The position numbers were made by a program, and so were the translations under genes. DNA of 64,000 nucleotides from Bacteroidales bacterium (GTDB lineage: Bacteria; Bacteroidota; Bacteroidia; Bacteroidales; F082): contig JAFGXS010000071.1 of the NCBI GenBank assembly GCA_016936505.1, forward strand, positions 1 through 64,000, written 5' to 3'. A model generated the notes under the pieces. That model did no database searches. It had not been told where the DNA came from and worked only from the letters and a program-made list of their open reading frames with translations. Shown here in pieces: positions 52,981 to 62,299 of this stretch; within the stretch, counting starts at the first letter, position 1; each line of letters begins with the position of its first letter.

Positions 52981-53916
52981 TTAACCCGTCTGAATAACAG
53001 TATTCATTGTCCCATCTTCATTGAAAGTGATCTTATCAAAACAAACAGAGCGTAAGTTTCCTCTTCCTGAAATTGCACTATTATGATAAAAAAGATACCA
53101 TTGACCTTTATATTCAACTACAGAACCGTGACTTGTATCGCAATTAGTACTTTCAAGGAGAATCCCTTTGTATTTCCATGGCCCCAATGGAGTTGTGCTT
53201 GAAGCATAACGTAATTGATTAGCCTTCTTTTTGAGATCAGAATATACAAGGTAATATATTCCCTTTCGTTTGAATACCCAAGCTGCTTCATGAAAATCCT
53301 CCAGTCCACCCATATCTTTCATTTCGCCATCAATTTCCAACATATTATCTTTCAATTTCCCTCCCTGACATTTTCTACCACCACCATAAAAAAGGTATGC
53401 TTGTCCATCGTCATCAATGAATACACATGGATCAATCATTGCAAAGCCACCGACTCCTTTGATATATCCTACCTCTTTAAAATCGCTTGCGGGTTTTTTG
53501 CTTGTTGCAACGCCAATCTTCCATGTATTATTCCAGTTTGATCCGCTAGGATGAGGGAAATAAAAATAGTAGGTTTTATTTTTGTAAGCGCAATCTGGTG
53601 CCCACATAAAACCACCTTCTGCTCTTCCCCAGGATATTTGTTCTGCGCTTAAAATCTCACCATGGTCTTTCCATTTGACCATATCTTTTGTTGAAAAAAC
53701 ATGATATCTGTCCATTCTGTCACACCCTTTTGGAGGATCAATATCATGGGATGGATAGATATATAGCCTGCCATCTTTCCATACATGTGCAGATGGATCT
53801 GCTGTATAAATATGGCGAATTATCGGATTATCTGCACGATCCTGCGCCATGGTAATTATTTTTGTGCTTATAAGCACTAAAATAATTAGTATACCTCTTG
53901 TTGTCATAAATAACAC
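52981..53916 (-). CDS. GH43 family glycosidase
   Basis: A 311-residue exported five-bladed propeller enzyme with a signal peptide (1-24). The three GH43 acidic sites are visible: ADPSAHVWKDGRLYIYPSHD (base Asp), GFAMIDPCVFIDDDGQAYLFYGG (pKa-setting Asp) and DFHEAAWVFKRKGIYYLVYS (acid Glu). The start IYTADPSAHVW and the length fit small single-domain members such as arabinofuranosidases or galactofuranosidases and exo-galactosidases. Specificity cannot be decided. It is coded 105 bp behind the mannose-6-phosphate isomerase gene on the same strand and probably removes side-chain sugars in the periplasm. Confidence 0.9.
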   Translation of the reverse strand: MLFMTTRGILIILVLISTKIITMAQDRADNPIIRHIYTADPSAHVWKDGRLYIYPSHDIDPPKGCDRMDRYHVFSTKDMVKWKDHGEILSAEQISWGRAEGGFMWAPDCAYKNKTYYFYFPHPSGSNWNNTWKIGVATSKKPASDFKEVGYIKGVGGFAMIDPCVFIDDDGQAYLFYGGGRKCQGGKLKDNMLEIDGEMKDMGGLEDFHEAAWVFKRKGIYYLVYSDLKKKANQLRYASSTTPLGPWKYKGILLESTNCDTSHGSVVEYKGQWYLFYHNSAISGRGNLRSVCFDKITFNEDGTMNTVIQTG

Positions 53917-54021
53917 TATTTTATTAATATATTATTGCGATTAGTGATTTAGTCTTTGTCCTTGGTTTGGATGATTTCGTTATTTTGTCTCAGGAAGACT
54001 GTATTTGAAAACCTTAAGTCC

Positions 54022-55098
54022 CTATTCAGGTGGAGCTGTAACAATTATTTCCATCTCTCTTTCCGATGAGAATTCAACGCTTTTTGTTTGGTAGGGTATG
54101 AAGAATCTTGACCATTCTTTTAGTTCATATGATTCATTTTCAATCTTGACCATTCCTGTTCCTTTTATAACCACACCAATGTAAAAGGAATCCGAGATCT
54201 TGGTGAACCTCCCATTAACCCTGATCCGATTCACCCTGAAGCATGTGGTTTTTTTTGAATCTATCAAGGCGTACTCAATACTATATTTTTGTTCTTCAAG
54301 CACTTGGGGTTTAATAAAAAAGTTTTTCCTAATGGCCTCAATTGGGGTTGCCTGAAATGAAAACATGGAAATCGCGAAATCGATGCCCCGGTTCATGAAC
54401 CGGGATTCCTCAGGCAATAAATAGCCCCCTCGCTCAAATTCGATTCGCACAGCAAAATCTGTTGGTTCCATAATCTCAATCATGAAAACCCCTTCTCCAA
54501 TAGCATGTGGCATTCCTCCAGGCACCATGAATACATCTCCCGGCTTGATCGGAATCTTTTCGAAGCAGGATAATAGTTTATCCTCATCCTGCCCTTCAAT
54601 CATCCGCTTGAAATCATCTTTGGTGGGCGGATGCTGAAAACCTAGATAAATATAGGGATTCGCCACCTCGTCACGAATGCTCAAAATAATATACGCCTCT
54701 GTTTTTCCGCAGTTGCTGTTGAGATATTTCTGTGCAAATGGAATTGTTGGGTGGCATTGTATATGCAACCGTATTGATGAGTCTAGGAATTTAAGCAGAA
54801 ACTGGGTGTTTGCGCCGTACTGCTTAAAATGTTTTGCTCCAAGTACCGATTCAGGCTGTTGTTCACAGAGCATTTTGAGGGTAATTGTTTTTTCATCCAC
54901 CATTATTTTCGATAAACCTTCCTCAGAAAGATGCTCGCGCCCCTTATTCACTGCGCGTGTTGTTGAGCCTATCCAGTCTTCAGGGTAGTGACTATCCTTA
55001 GGATATTCGGAACCTTCCATCTGGTCTAGCTTCATGCCACCTAGGTAGGTTCTCCAAACTCTATTGGGGGAAAGGAAAAATATTTTCGGTATGTTCAT
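54022..55098 (-). CDS. Class I mannose-6-phosphate isomerase
   Basis: A 358-residue cytoplasmic zinc enzyme converting mannose 6-phosphate and fructose 6-phosphate. Family marks: LSPNRVWRTYLGGMKLDQMEG at the start (usual form KPVIWGG), SESVLGAKHF-like segment, LKFLDSSIRLHIQCHPTIPFAQKYL with the zinc-binding Gln and His, GKTEAYIILS with the zinc-binding Glu, and KPGDVFMVPGGMPHAIGEGVFMIEIMEPTDF with the last His. The C-terminal cupin part is present. It links mannose freed by GH92, GH38 or GH130 to glycolysis. Some members of this group act on free or modified sugars, so a variant substrate is possible. Confidence 0.88.
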   Translation of the reverse strand: MNIPKIFFLSPNRVWRTYLGGMKLDQMEGSEYPKDSHYPEDWIGSTTRAVNKGREHLSEEGLSKIMVDEKTITLKMLCEQQPESVLGAKHFKQYGANTQFLLKFLDSSIRLHIQCHPTIPFAQKYLNSNCGKTEAYIILSIRDEVANPYIYLGFQHPPTKDDFKRMIEGQDEDKLLSCFEKIPIKPGDVFMVPGGMPHAIGEGVFMIEIMEPTDFAVRIEFERGGYLLPEESRFMNRGIDFAISMFSFQATPIEAIRKNFFIKPQVLEEQKYSIEYALIDSKKTTCFRVNRIRVNGRFTKISDSFYIGVVIKGTGMVKIENESYELKEWSRFFIPYQTKSVEFSSEREMEIIVTAPPE

Positions 55099-55168
55099 TT
55101 TACTGTGATTTGTTTATTTGCAAAAAACTGCTACACTCATGTGCTAACCACTAAGCAATTTCTCCGAT

Positions 55169-56503
55169 TTAGAATTTGATTGAATGAGTCTCTAAAGAAG
55201 CATTTGGCACAGTCAATGTTTCTTCCACGCGTGGATTTATAAGTTTGTCAATATTAACACCAATGCCACTTAATCCGGTATAAGAGTTAAATAGAGAGAA
55301 AAGCAGAATGACAAAAAGAATGATATTAGCAACCAGCTTATTTGTGTGTTCCTTCATTATGGACTTTCTATTAGCAAGATAAAGTATGCTAGCTGTAGTT
55401 AACGGAAGGAGAACAGAACTTAATGCCTGAGAAATGATCATGACGAGTATTGGGCGTGCATTGAAGATTGGAACAACAAGTCCTAATAAACCAATCAGCA
55501 CGACCATCATCCTATATTTTGGCTGTTTCATATCACGTTCCTGATTATTGTAGTCGCACAATAACCATGGAAGCATTAAAAGATTGGGAAGCATACAGCC
55601 AATCCCTGCTGCAATTATTCCAAGGGCAAATATTGCAACAGCAACTGATCCGGCCAGAGGCTCCAGAAGAGTGATCATTTGAACAGCATTTTCTAATCCC
55701 AAAGTATTAGGATCAGTATAAATTGTGCCAGCTGCTGCTGCCATTATAGCGGCACTTATCAGGAACATAAGAGAAGCAGAAATAATTGCATCTTTTCTTT
55801 GATGATTAAAGTCAACTATGGTCCAGCCCGCTTCTTTTACCAAGGTTGTTCTGAGTATAAACATTCCCGAAAAAACAGTTGTTCCAACCATTCCGGCAAT
55901 AACCAGATATGGGTTTTTGTCGGCATCAGCCGGAATATCTGGTACACTGGGCAGAAGTCCTTTTACAATTTCATATGGAGGAGGCATCATTATGAAAAAG
56001 TTGATGATAAAACAAACCCCCATAAATGAAACTGTTGCAGCCAAAGCTCGTTGGAATATCTTTGTTTTTCCTCCCCAGAAAATGATATATACGATCGTAA
56101 TGTAGAACATGGCAAAATAGATGGCATCAATTCCTCCATCTATAAACCCTTTTGACCATTCATAGCTTATGTCCGATATGATTCCCATCACACCCATCAC
56201 ACTTCCGGATACAGCAGCTGTTAGTGCAACAATGAAGAAAATACCCACTGTGGGATGAATATGCTTACGAAAAGCCTGAAGTGCTGTTTCGCCTGTTACT
56301 AAGGTAAACTTTCCATAAATCGAAATCAAGAAGGCGGTTGCAAGGCATGAAATCAGAATAGTCCACAGCAATGACATGCCATAATTGGCTCCAGCCGCTG
56401 CCATGGTAGTTACACTTCCTGTGCCGATATTTGAACCTACCAGAAAAATGCCGGGCAGGAAAAGTGTCAGTGTCTGAATGAATTTTGTACGAGTATTCGG
56501 CAT
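55169..56503 (-). CDS. Nramp-like transporter with altered metal-site motifs
   Basis: A 444-residue inner-membrane protein with about 11 membrane helices, clearly Nramp/SLC11-like in its start (LFLPGIFLVGSNIGTGSVTTMAAAGANYG). The canonical DPGN of helix 1 is here GSNIG. In helix 6 the MPHN motif seems replaced (GTTVFSGMFILRTTLVKEAGW). The residues that hold manganese or iron in true Nramp proteins are therefore missing. Such divergent relatives occur in polysaccharide loci and may carry another ion or an organic substrate such as a sugar. The gene stands between the GH38 and mannose-6-phosphate isomerase genes, which supports a sugar-related role (inference). Family membership is likely, function unknown. 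Confidence 0.8.
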   Translation of the reverse strand: MPNTRTKFIQTLTLFLPGIFLVGSNIGTGSVTTMAAAGANYGMSLLWTILISCLATAFLISIYGKFTLVTGETALQAFRKHIHPTVGIFFIVALTAAVSGSVMGVMGIISDISYEWSKGFIDGGIDAIYFAMFYITIVYIIFWGGKTKIFQRALAATVSFMGVCFIINFFIMMPPPYEIVKGLLPSVPDIPADADKNPYLVIAGMVGTTVFSGMFILRTTLVKEAGWTIVDFNHQRKDAIISASLMFLISAAIMAAAAGTIYTDPNTLGLENAVQMITLLEPLAGSVAVAIFALGIIAAGIGCMLPNLLMLPWLLCDYNNQERDMKQPKYRMMVVLIGLLGLVVPIFNARPILVMIISQALSSVLLPLTTASILYLANRKSIMKEHTNKLVANIILFVILLFSLFNSYTGLSGIGVNIDKLINPRVEETLTVPNASLETHSIKF

Positions 56504-56575
56504 AAATTTTATCTTATGAAATCATTAATATTCTTTAGTGTAACCCTAGATTAAATACCCATTAGATCTTGGTGA

Positions 56576-59500
56576 TTATTGGCAGGCAAATGGTGTATGT
56601 GTCTTCTGATGCCAATTGGGAAGAGAACTAAATCGTTTTATAAACGCTTCATCACGAAATAAGTCTTCAAATGGTGATTGAAGTGGTATTGCATTACCTT
56701 CATCACCTACACTCATCGCAATAATTCGAACGAATCTGGAATTAGGAAGCGTTATTTGGTTCGCACCCTTTGGGATTTCTATGCGATATGAAAAAAGATA
56801 ACAATACTCGTAAAGAGCATCCCCAACGGGGAGGTGATGATGCGATGCGCACCATGCAATGCGCTGATGGCGGATAAATGCCGGATGAATAGTCTTTAAG
56901 TCGTTGCGTAGGGAATATGATAATTCTGCCACTTTGCCATAGAATTCTCGATTATCCCACGAACCCATGTAACCCGTCCATCCCCCTATGGTCAATGGAA
57001 ATTCCTGATCACCACTTTTGAATACAACATCGGTGTCAACATCCGATGCGGCCAGTATATGTAATACGGTTGTGCCTTTCGGTAGTTCAAGGGTTTGTCC
57101 TTGGCATGCCAATGAATTGTACTCACCTTCTTTTCGAGGTCCAATTGAAAAAGTTACATTGCCTGTTGTTACCTCATCGCTAATCATTTCTGATGGATAG
57201 GTTGCGCCTTTGCCATCCATTGAGCCTCTATGCCCTTCTGATCGGGGTGTGCGATCTTTATAACCGTCTTCTCTACTTGAATTATAGCTGAAAATATCTG
57301 TGTCGTAGTTTAATTTTAATGGAGTTGTTGTTTCTGTCACAGCCTTGGAGGTCGTCAGTTTAATCAATAAGGTTTTTAATTCATAGGGAGTGAAATTAAT
57401 GCATAGTTCCCCTTTCCCTGTTTTTAATCGAACTCCAAGGGGGCGTTCAGTCCCATCTACTTCTTCTGCGGTTAAAATCGGTGATGCCGCTTTAATCTTG
57501 CATCCTTTACACGGTTTGCCATGTAATTCTTGAAGTCTAACAACAATGCCTGAACCATCTTCGGCCATCTTGACAGCTTGAATGTTAATCTGAGGAGTGC
57601 TGATGCTCATTAGTGATAGTGATCTGTTGCTTCGTTGGCGCCGGGGTACAATAAATGCAACCGGACGTTGATCGAAACGCATGGCCTCCCAATGCGATTG
57701 CCCCTCGCGCCAATCTCCTTTGTGACTAGTCAGTGCATATTTAAATTGATGGCGCCCCCAGTCTTGCCATCTCATTTCACTCATGGTTCCATCGTCCAAA
57801 ACCTCCTGTTGGCTGTCTTTAGTATCAGGACAATGAATTAGTGTCAGTCGAATGGTGTTGTCATCAACTTTATCGCTGCCATATTTTGCCCCGGATAATA
57901 TGGATATCCCAAAATCATCTGTGCGATCAGTCAATTCAAGCCAGCCATGATGAGGAACTTCATATTGTTTTTCATTTCGATTACCCCGATTAATGGTTCC
58001 CAACCCAAGGTTGTAAGTTGCTTCTGGTGAATGGGCTGAAAGATGAAATGCGGCCTTCAATAAAGTCCCTCTGCTTCTCCAGTCAACTTGATTGTCCACC
58101 TCCACTCGACTGCCATCATTTCCTGCAGCCAACCTGATCCTTTGTTTGATTAATGAACCTTCATTCTCTCGAACCACTTCAATGGCAACGCGTAAAGGGC
58201 CATCTTCAAGTGTTTTTATAGAAATTGGGTTGGCCACTATGCTTCTTGCAGGTTTTATAATATCTTTCCAGTAAATACGCCAGGCCGGTTTTATTTCAGG
58301 GAAGTTTTCACCTAATTCAAGTTGTATTGGGCTATTCAGTAATTCTTTATTTAAGTTTTTATCTATTATGCTGGATATGTCTCCGTTTTCATTAATTGAA
58401 ACTTTATAATTGTTGTTTTCCATGTAGTTATTGCGGACAATCAATTCATTGCCAATGATTCGGGATTTGGTCTGGCGAATGGAATATACGGCAGCCCCAA
58501 TCGGTGGAAGATCTGTCTGGAACAATATGCGTCTTTTGTTATCGAAACCAACCACAATCTGTGAAGGCACTTCTTTGCCAGATGAATCGAATACGGCAAT
58601 TGGTCCATCAGTATTTATCTCAGTGGGAATTAAAGCCTCAACATTATCTTTACGCGCAATAGAAAGTTGGTTGAAAACTATGATGGGAACTCCGGGTGTA
58701 TCGGTGTTAAGTAATTGAGCAATTGAGCCAATGGCATCTTGCAGTACACTGTTGAATTCATTGAGTGCAATGATGCCATCGTTCCACGAGTGCTCATATG
58801 CTTTTGGAATGCTTGTGCCGGGTAAATTGTCGTGAAACTGGTTGCGAAGAATCAATCCCCATGCATGATTGAGGGTTGCAATAGGATAGTTTGCACCATT
58901 TAAAAGATGGGCAGTAACAGCCGCGCGTTCGCTGGCATCAGCCAAAATTTCAGCGGCACGGTTCAGCTTTTTTGAATAGGCTTGTGACGATAGAACTCCT
59001 GTGGAATGTTTAATCAGTAATAAATCCTTATTCCACGAAGGTAATTTGTCCTTTTGTACCTCGGGAATGGCATTGAACATCAAATCTGCTTTGCCATTGA
59101 TAACATTGATTAAACCTCTGGAAACATTGGTTTTGGTCTGCGAATCGATAGATATTTTTTGAACTGCTCCTCCTCTGTCTGCGTTGTTATTATCGCCACC
59201 ACCCACATAAAAATAATCGATTGGAAGGCCACTCGTTTTTCTGTTTTCTTCTAAACGAGCCAGTGTTTTTTTATCAGTATTGTATGGGCGTTTATGAGGA
59301 GCTGAATAGTCACCTGCATTTAAAGCTGCAACAACAGATTCACCATCTGGGCCAACCCATTTGCCAATATTGAAAGGAATACCATTGGCCGATTCCCATG
59401 TTAATTTTTGTGTTGAAAAGCCTCTTATTCCACAATGATTGAGTATTGATGGTAATGAATGGGGGAAACCAAAGCAATCTGGAAGCATAAATTCACGGCT

Positions 59501-59992
59501 CTCTTTGCCAAATTCCTTTCGGAAATATTGGGTGCCCATTAGTATTTGTCGAATAACTGATTCTGACGAAGGGATAAGGACATCGTTTTCTACCCAAGAA
59601 CTACCACAGGGGTACCATCTCTCTGCTTCGATCCATTTTTTTAATTCTTCATAGCGGTCGGGATAATACTCTTTGATCATTTGGTATCGACTTGCTCCGG
59701 ACCAATTAAACACATAGTTTGGGTATTCGCGGAATGCATTGAAATTATCATCTAACGTTTGTTTTAAAAAGTCTCTAATAACTTGTGGGTACGACCATCT
59801 CCAGATGTCATCAAGGTGAGAATATGGGACTAGGAAGAGAGTGGGGGTGGTAATGTCGATCTTTTGAGTTGTAAGTGAGTCGATAACTTCCATTTGTTTC
59901 TCTTTTCTCTGCGATATGATCATCTGTGTGTGAAAGTACAGACCCATACATAAGATGATATATGCCTTCATTCGGCTTTTATTTCTTTTCAT
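56576..59992 (-). CDS. GH38 family alpha-mannosidase
   Basis: An exported alpha-mannosidase-like enzyme of about 1138 residues. The ATG at 59992 is preferred to that at 60034 because it puts a charged start directly before the hydrophobic stretch (AYIILCMGLYFHTQMIIS). GH38 marks: VPYSHLDDIWRWSYP (zinc-binding His and Asp), WVENDVLIPSSESVIRQIL, and LPDCFGFPHSLPSIL, whose Asp is the nucleophile; Cys stands where Ser is usual. A later HDNLPGTSIPKAYEHSW block is typical too. C-terminal beta domains follow; the last ~250 residues are extra compared with many GH38. It is coded 50 bp behind the YPWR-type phosphoesterase gene. The linkage is unknown. Confidence 0.9.
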   Translation of the reverse strand: MKRNKSRMKAYIILCMGLYFHTQMIISQRKEKQMEVIDSLTTQKIDITTPTLFLVPYSHLDDIWRWSYPQVIRDFLKQTLDDNFNAFREYPNYVFNWSGASRYQMIKEYYPDRYEELKKWIEAERWYPCGSSWVENDVLIPSSESVIRQILMGTQYFRKEFGKESREFMLPDCFGFPHSLPSILNHCGIRGFSTQKLTWESANGIPFNIGKWVGPDGESVVAALNAGDYSAPHKRPYNTDKKTLARLEENRKTSGLPIDYFYVGGGDNNNADRGGAVQKISIDSQTKTNVSRGLINVINGKADLMFNAIPEVQKDKLPSWNKDLLLIKHSTGVLSSQAYSKKLNRAAEILADASERAAVTAHLLNGANYPIATLNHAWGLILRNQFHDNLPGTSIPKAYEHSWNDGIIALNEFNSVLQDAIGSIAQLLNTDTPGVPIIVFNQLSIARKDNVEALIPTEINTDGPIAVFDSSGKEVPSQIVVGFDNKRRILFQTDLPPIGAAVYSIRQTKSRIIGNELIVRNNYMENNNYKVSINENGDISSIIDKNLNKELLNSPIQLELGENFPEIKPAWRIYWKDIIKPARSIVANPISIKTLEDGPLRVAIEVVRENEGSLIKQRIRLAAGNDGSRVEVDNQVDWRSRGTLLKAAFHLSAHSPEATYNLGLGTINRGNRNEKQYEVPHHGWLELTDRTDDFGISILSGAKYGSDKVDDNTIRLTLIHCPDTKDSQQEVLDDGTMSEMRWQDWGRHQFKYALTSHKGDWREGQSHWEAMRFDQRPVAFIVPRRQRSNRSLSLMSISTPQINIQAVKMAEDGSGIVVRLQELHGKPCKGCKIKAASPILTAEEVDGTERPLGVRLKTGKGELCINFTPYELKTLLIKLTTSKAVTETTTPLKLNYDTDIFSYNSSREDGYKDRTPRSEGHRGSMDGKGATYPSEMISDEVTTGNVTFSIGPRKEGEYNSLACQGQTLELPKGTTVLHILAASDVDTDVVFKSGDQEFPLTIGGWTGYMGSWDNREFYGKVAELSYSLRNDLKTIHPAFIRHQRIAWCASHHHLPVGDALYEYCYLFSYRIEIPKGANQITLPNSRFVRIIAMSVGDEGNAIPLQSPFEDLFRDEAFIKRFSSLPNWHQKTHTPFACQ

Positions 59993-60042
59993 TTTTTTAT
60001 TGATTACAGATTCAGGAATTAATTTTAAAGGCAACGATTTTA

Positions 60043-61446
60043 TTAATGGAAATCCCTTTTGATGTGCATTTCTATTGTGCAGTTGGGTTTTAAATAGACC
60101 GATACATCAACAACTTGTACAGAAGTGCCTTCAAACGATTGCTCTATGCTTCCTTGGGTGACAGCATATTTACTTCCTTTGGGCATAATAAAACGAACGC
60201 GGGCATTCTCAATTGGAAAATCAAAGTTGTTGACCAATATGGCCGTGTTGCAATCGCTTGTTCCATCATTTTCCTTTAAAAATAAGAGGCTGAGTTTTGG
60301 GAGGTGTTTCATTTCGGATGAGCCGTCTTGAGTATTATCCATGTATTCTATCTGTCCGTGGCTGCTTCCTATGGGGGTAAACAAACCAGTTTCGTTGCTA
60401 ATCTTATACAAATTGAATTTTGTGTATTCACTAACGGAACTGGCTATGTATTGGGTGGGTCTATTGCGAAGGTAAAATGGATTCTGAGTTCCAATGTGGT
60501 GGTGGTGACCAACCAAAATTAGATTGGGGTTGGCGATGCTGTCCAGTTCATTTAGATCTTTGTTTTTTATGTGTGAGGCCACAAGCCTGAAGTTTCCAGG
60601 AGCTTCATTCTGAAGCCATTCTTTGGCACCGGTGATATGTTGGTTAGATACGATTGAGTCCCAAGCATTATTTATCACCATAAAACGGCCGTTTCCGTAT
60701 TTAAAATTGTATGCTTGTAAGCCCCACCAATAGTTCCAACTGGCTGCTTTCTCTTTGTAAATGCCCTTTTGAGATTGATATTCATGCTCCATGTCATGGT
60801 TCCCAACAACAGAAAACGTTGCTGCAATCAGCCCGCTTAACCCTTTTGTTGATAATTCTGGATTTCCGGAAAATAGCTGGTCCATTCTATTGTCATCCGG
60901 TCGGATGAGATTGTCGCCAGTGTTGAAAACTAATTCTGGGTTGAGGATGTTGGCAATATCCACAATTGTTGATAGTCGCCTTAATGAATGATTGGAGCCT
61001 TTGGAAAATGTATGCATATCTGAAAAATGCATCACATAATAACTATTTTTGTAATCCTTTATTACCTTTACCCCCGCGTATGATATAATTGGAGATTCAC
61101 TCGTTGTTGTTTGTAGTACTATGTCGTAGCGGTCTGCAGGCGCATTGTCTGGAACGGTTACCTTAATCCTTGTGTTGAAAGTTTTTTCCGAAATAGCATC
61201 ATAAATCCAATTACCGTTTTCTAAGGTATATATAGGCTTCACTATTTGGTATGGTCCTTTTAGAAGAATGGAACTTACTTTTTGGCAGCTATCAGACACA
61301 AACCAAATTTCAAATGCATCTCCAGCTTTTACAATTGCAGTGGTTGCCCGCCAAGGATAGACAATCTTTTGGGCATGGGCAACATGCTGAATAGATAATG
61401 ACGTGAAGAATGTAATCAAAGCTATGTGCAAAAGCCTTTTATTCAT
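60043..61446 (-). CDS. YPWR-type exported metallophosphoesterase, short form
   Basis: A 467-residue exported phosphoesterase, paralogous to the first ~470 residues of the proteins at 2449 and 10295. It has a signal peptide (1-25), the N-terminal beta domain (IVYPWRATTAIVKAGDAFEIWF), a complete phosphoesterase core (FSDMH, TGDNL, VGNHD, ASHIKN, VGHHHH) and the C-terminal beta domain (FDFPIENARVRFIMPKGSKYAV). It ends where the others continue with Big_2, CBM6-like and T9SS parts, so it should be periplasmic. Its start overlaps the end of the TIM-barrel gene by 8 bp, so the two are translationally coupled. The substrate is unknown, likely phosphorylated oligosaccharides after import. Confidence 0.87.
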   Translation of the reverse strand: MNKRLLHIALITFFTSLSIQHVAHAQKIVYPWRATTAIVKAGDAFEIWFVSDSCQKVSSILLKGPYQIVKPIYTLENGNWIYDAISEKTFNTRIKVTVPDNAPADRYDIVLQTTTSESPIISYAGVKVIKDYKNSYYVMHFSDMHTFSKGSNHSLRRLSTIVDIANILNPELVFNTGDNLIRPDDNRMDQLFSGNPELSTKGLSGLIAATFSVVGNHDMEHEYQSQKGIYKEKAASWNYWWGLQAYNFKYGNGRFMVINNAWDSIVSNQHITGAKEWLQNEAPGNFRLVASHIKNKDLNELDSIANPNLILVGHHHHIGTQNPFYLRNRPTQYIASSVSEYTKFNLYKISNETGLFTPIGSSHGQIEYMDNTQDGSSEMKHLPKLSLLFLKENDGTSDCNTAILVNNFDFPIENARVRFIMPKGSKYAVTQGSIEQSFEGTSVQVVDVSVYLKPNCTIEMHIKRDFH

Positions 61447-62209
61447 GTTCTTGTTTTTTATATTGTTCGATGTTTAAGTCATGTAGATATTTCACGCTAC
61501 GATTTAATGCCTCGGGAATATCCGTTTTGCATTCTTCTATCTCTATAAACAACCAATTTACCGATGAAGGCGATGAGGCGATGATCTGTGGGTAATTCAT
61601 TAATCCGTCACCTATTGCAGTGTTTGGAAAGGGAGGTGAAATTAATCCATCTTTTACGTGCATCATCTTTATGCGCTTATCCAAAGAATTTATCAATGCC
61701 AAGGGATCTTCTCCATGAACACTTACCCAGTAGGCATCAAGTTCAATGTTGACAGATTGGACAAGATTCGCGATCAAAATATCTAACCCATATTGTCCCT
61801 TTATTAAGTTAAGCTCGAAATTGTGGTTGTGGTAATGCAACGATCGACCTTGGGCTGTAATTTGTTCGTTGGCATTGTTAAGTTCTTCCGCCAGGAGGCG
61901 TATCGGTTTTTCATTCCTAAATGTTTCCGGGGGGCTCCAAGGGCAAACTAGATGTTCGCAATCTATAATTTCAGCTGCTTCCAATGAGCGCTTTAATCCT
62001 TCGGGAGTCAATACATCGCAATGCATAGCTATAGCGTGAAGATCAAATCTATTGAGCAATTGTTTCCACTTCCGAGGTGTTTGATTATGCAAGCCAGCCA
62101 GTTCAATCCCCATAAAGCCTGCATTGGATATGGTTTTAAACGTTTCTTCAAATTTGAATGCTAATTGTTCTCGTAATGAATAGAGTTGAAGACCAATTGG
62201 GATTTTCAT
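61439..62209 (-). CDS. Sugar phosphate isomerase/epimerase-like TIM-barrel protein
   Basis: A 256-residue cytoplasmic protein of the AP-endonuclease-2/xylose-isomerase-like TIM-barrel family. The ATG at 62209 fits the usual start MKIPIGLQLYSLREQ; a longer frame to 62239 runs into a terminator hairpin. Other marks: GFMGIELAG, HAIAMHCDV, LHYHNHNFEL with metal-binding His, VNIELDAYWVSVHGEDP, MMHVKDG and WLFIEIEEC. These carry the metal-binding Glu, Asp, His and Glu. Members act as isomerases, epimerases or, in 3-keto-sugar pathways, as hydratases. It follows a double DUF1080 gene, which hints at the last type (inference). Confidence 0.85.
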   Translation of the reverse strand: MKIPIGLQLYSLREQLAFKFEETFKTISNAGFMGIELAGLHNQTPRKWKQLLNRFDLHAIAMHCDVLTPEGLKRSLEAAEIIDCEHLVCPWSPPETFRNEKPIRLLAEELNNANEQITAQGRSLHYHNHNFELNLIKGQYGLDILIANLVQSVNIELDAYWVSVHGEDPLALINSLDKRIKMMHVKDGLISPPFPNTAIGDGLMNYPQIIASSPSSVNWLFIEIEECKTDIPEALNRSVKYLHDLNIEQYKKQEHE

Positions 62210-62227
62210 ATTTTCTATAGCCTTATG

Positions 62228-62292
62228 AAAAAACAACACAAAGAGACGATGACGTTTTAATGAAAGTTTGTGATCGGGTCTTTGTGTTGTTT
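62228..62292 (-). terminator. Terminator or attenuator between the DUF1080 and TIM-barrel genes
   Basis: Perfect 14-bp arms (62231-62244 with 62279-62292) enclose a 34-base loop. Reading on the minus strand, the hairpin begins 8 bases after the DUF1080 stop codon and ends in a T run (62226-62231 region), then the TIM-barrel start follows about 20 bases later. It would stop the ApbE-DUF1080 transcript or lower expression of the genes downstream. Confidence 0.72.
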
Positions 62293-62299
62293 CCTTTGT

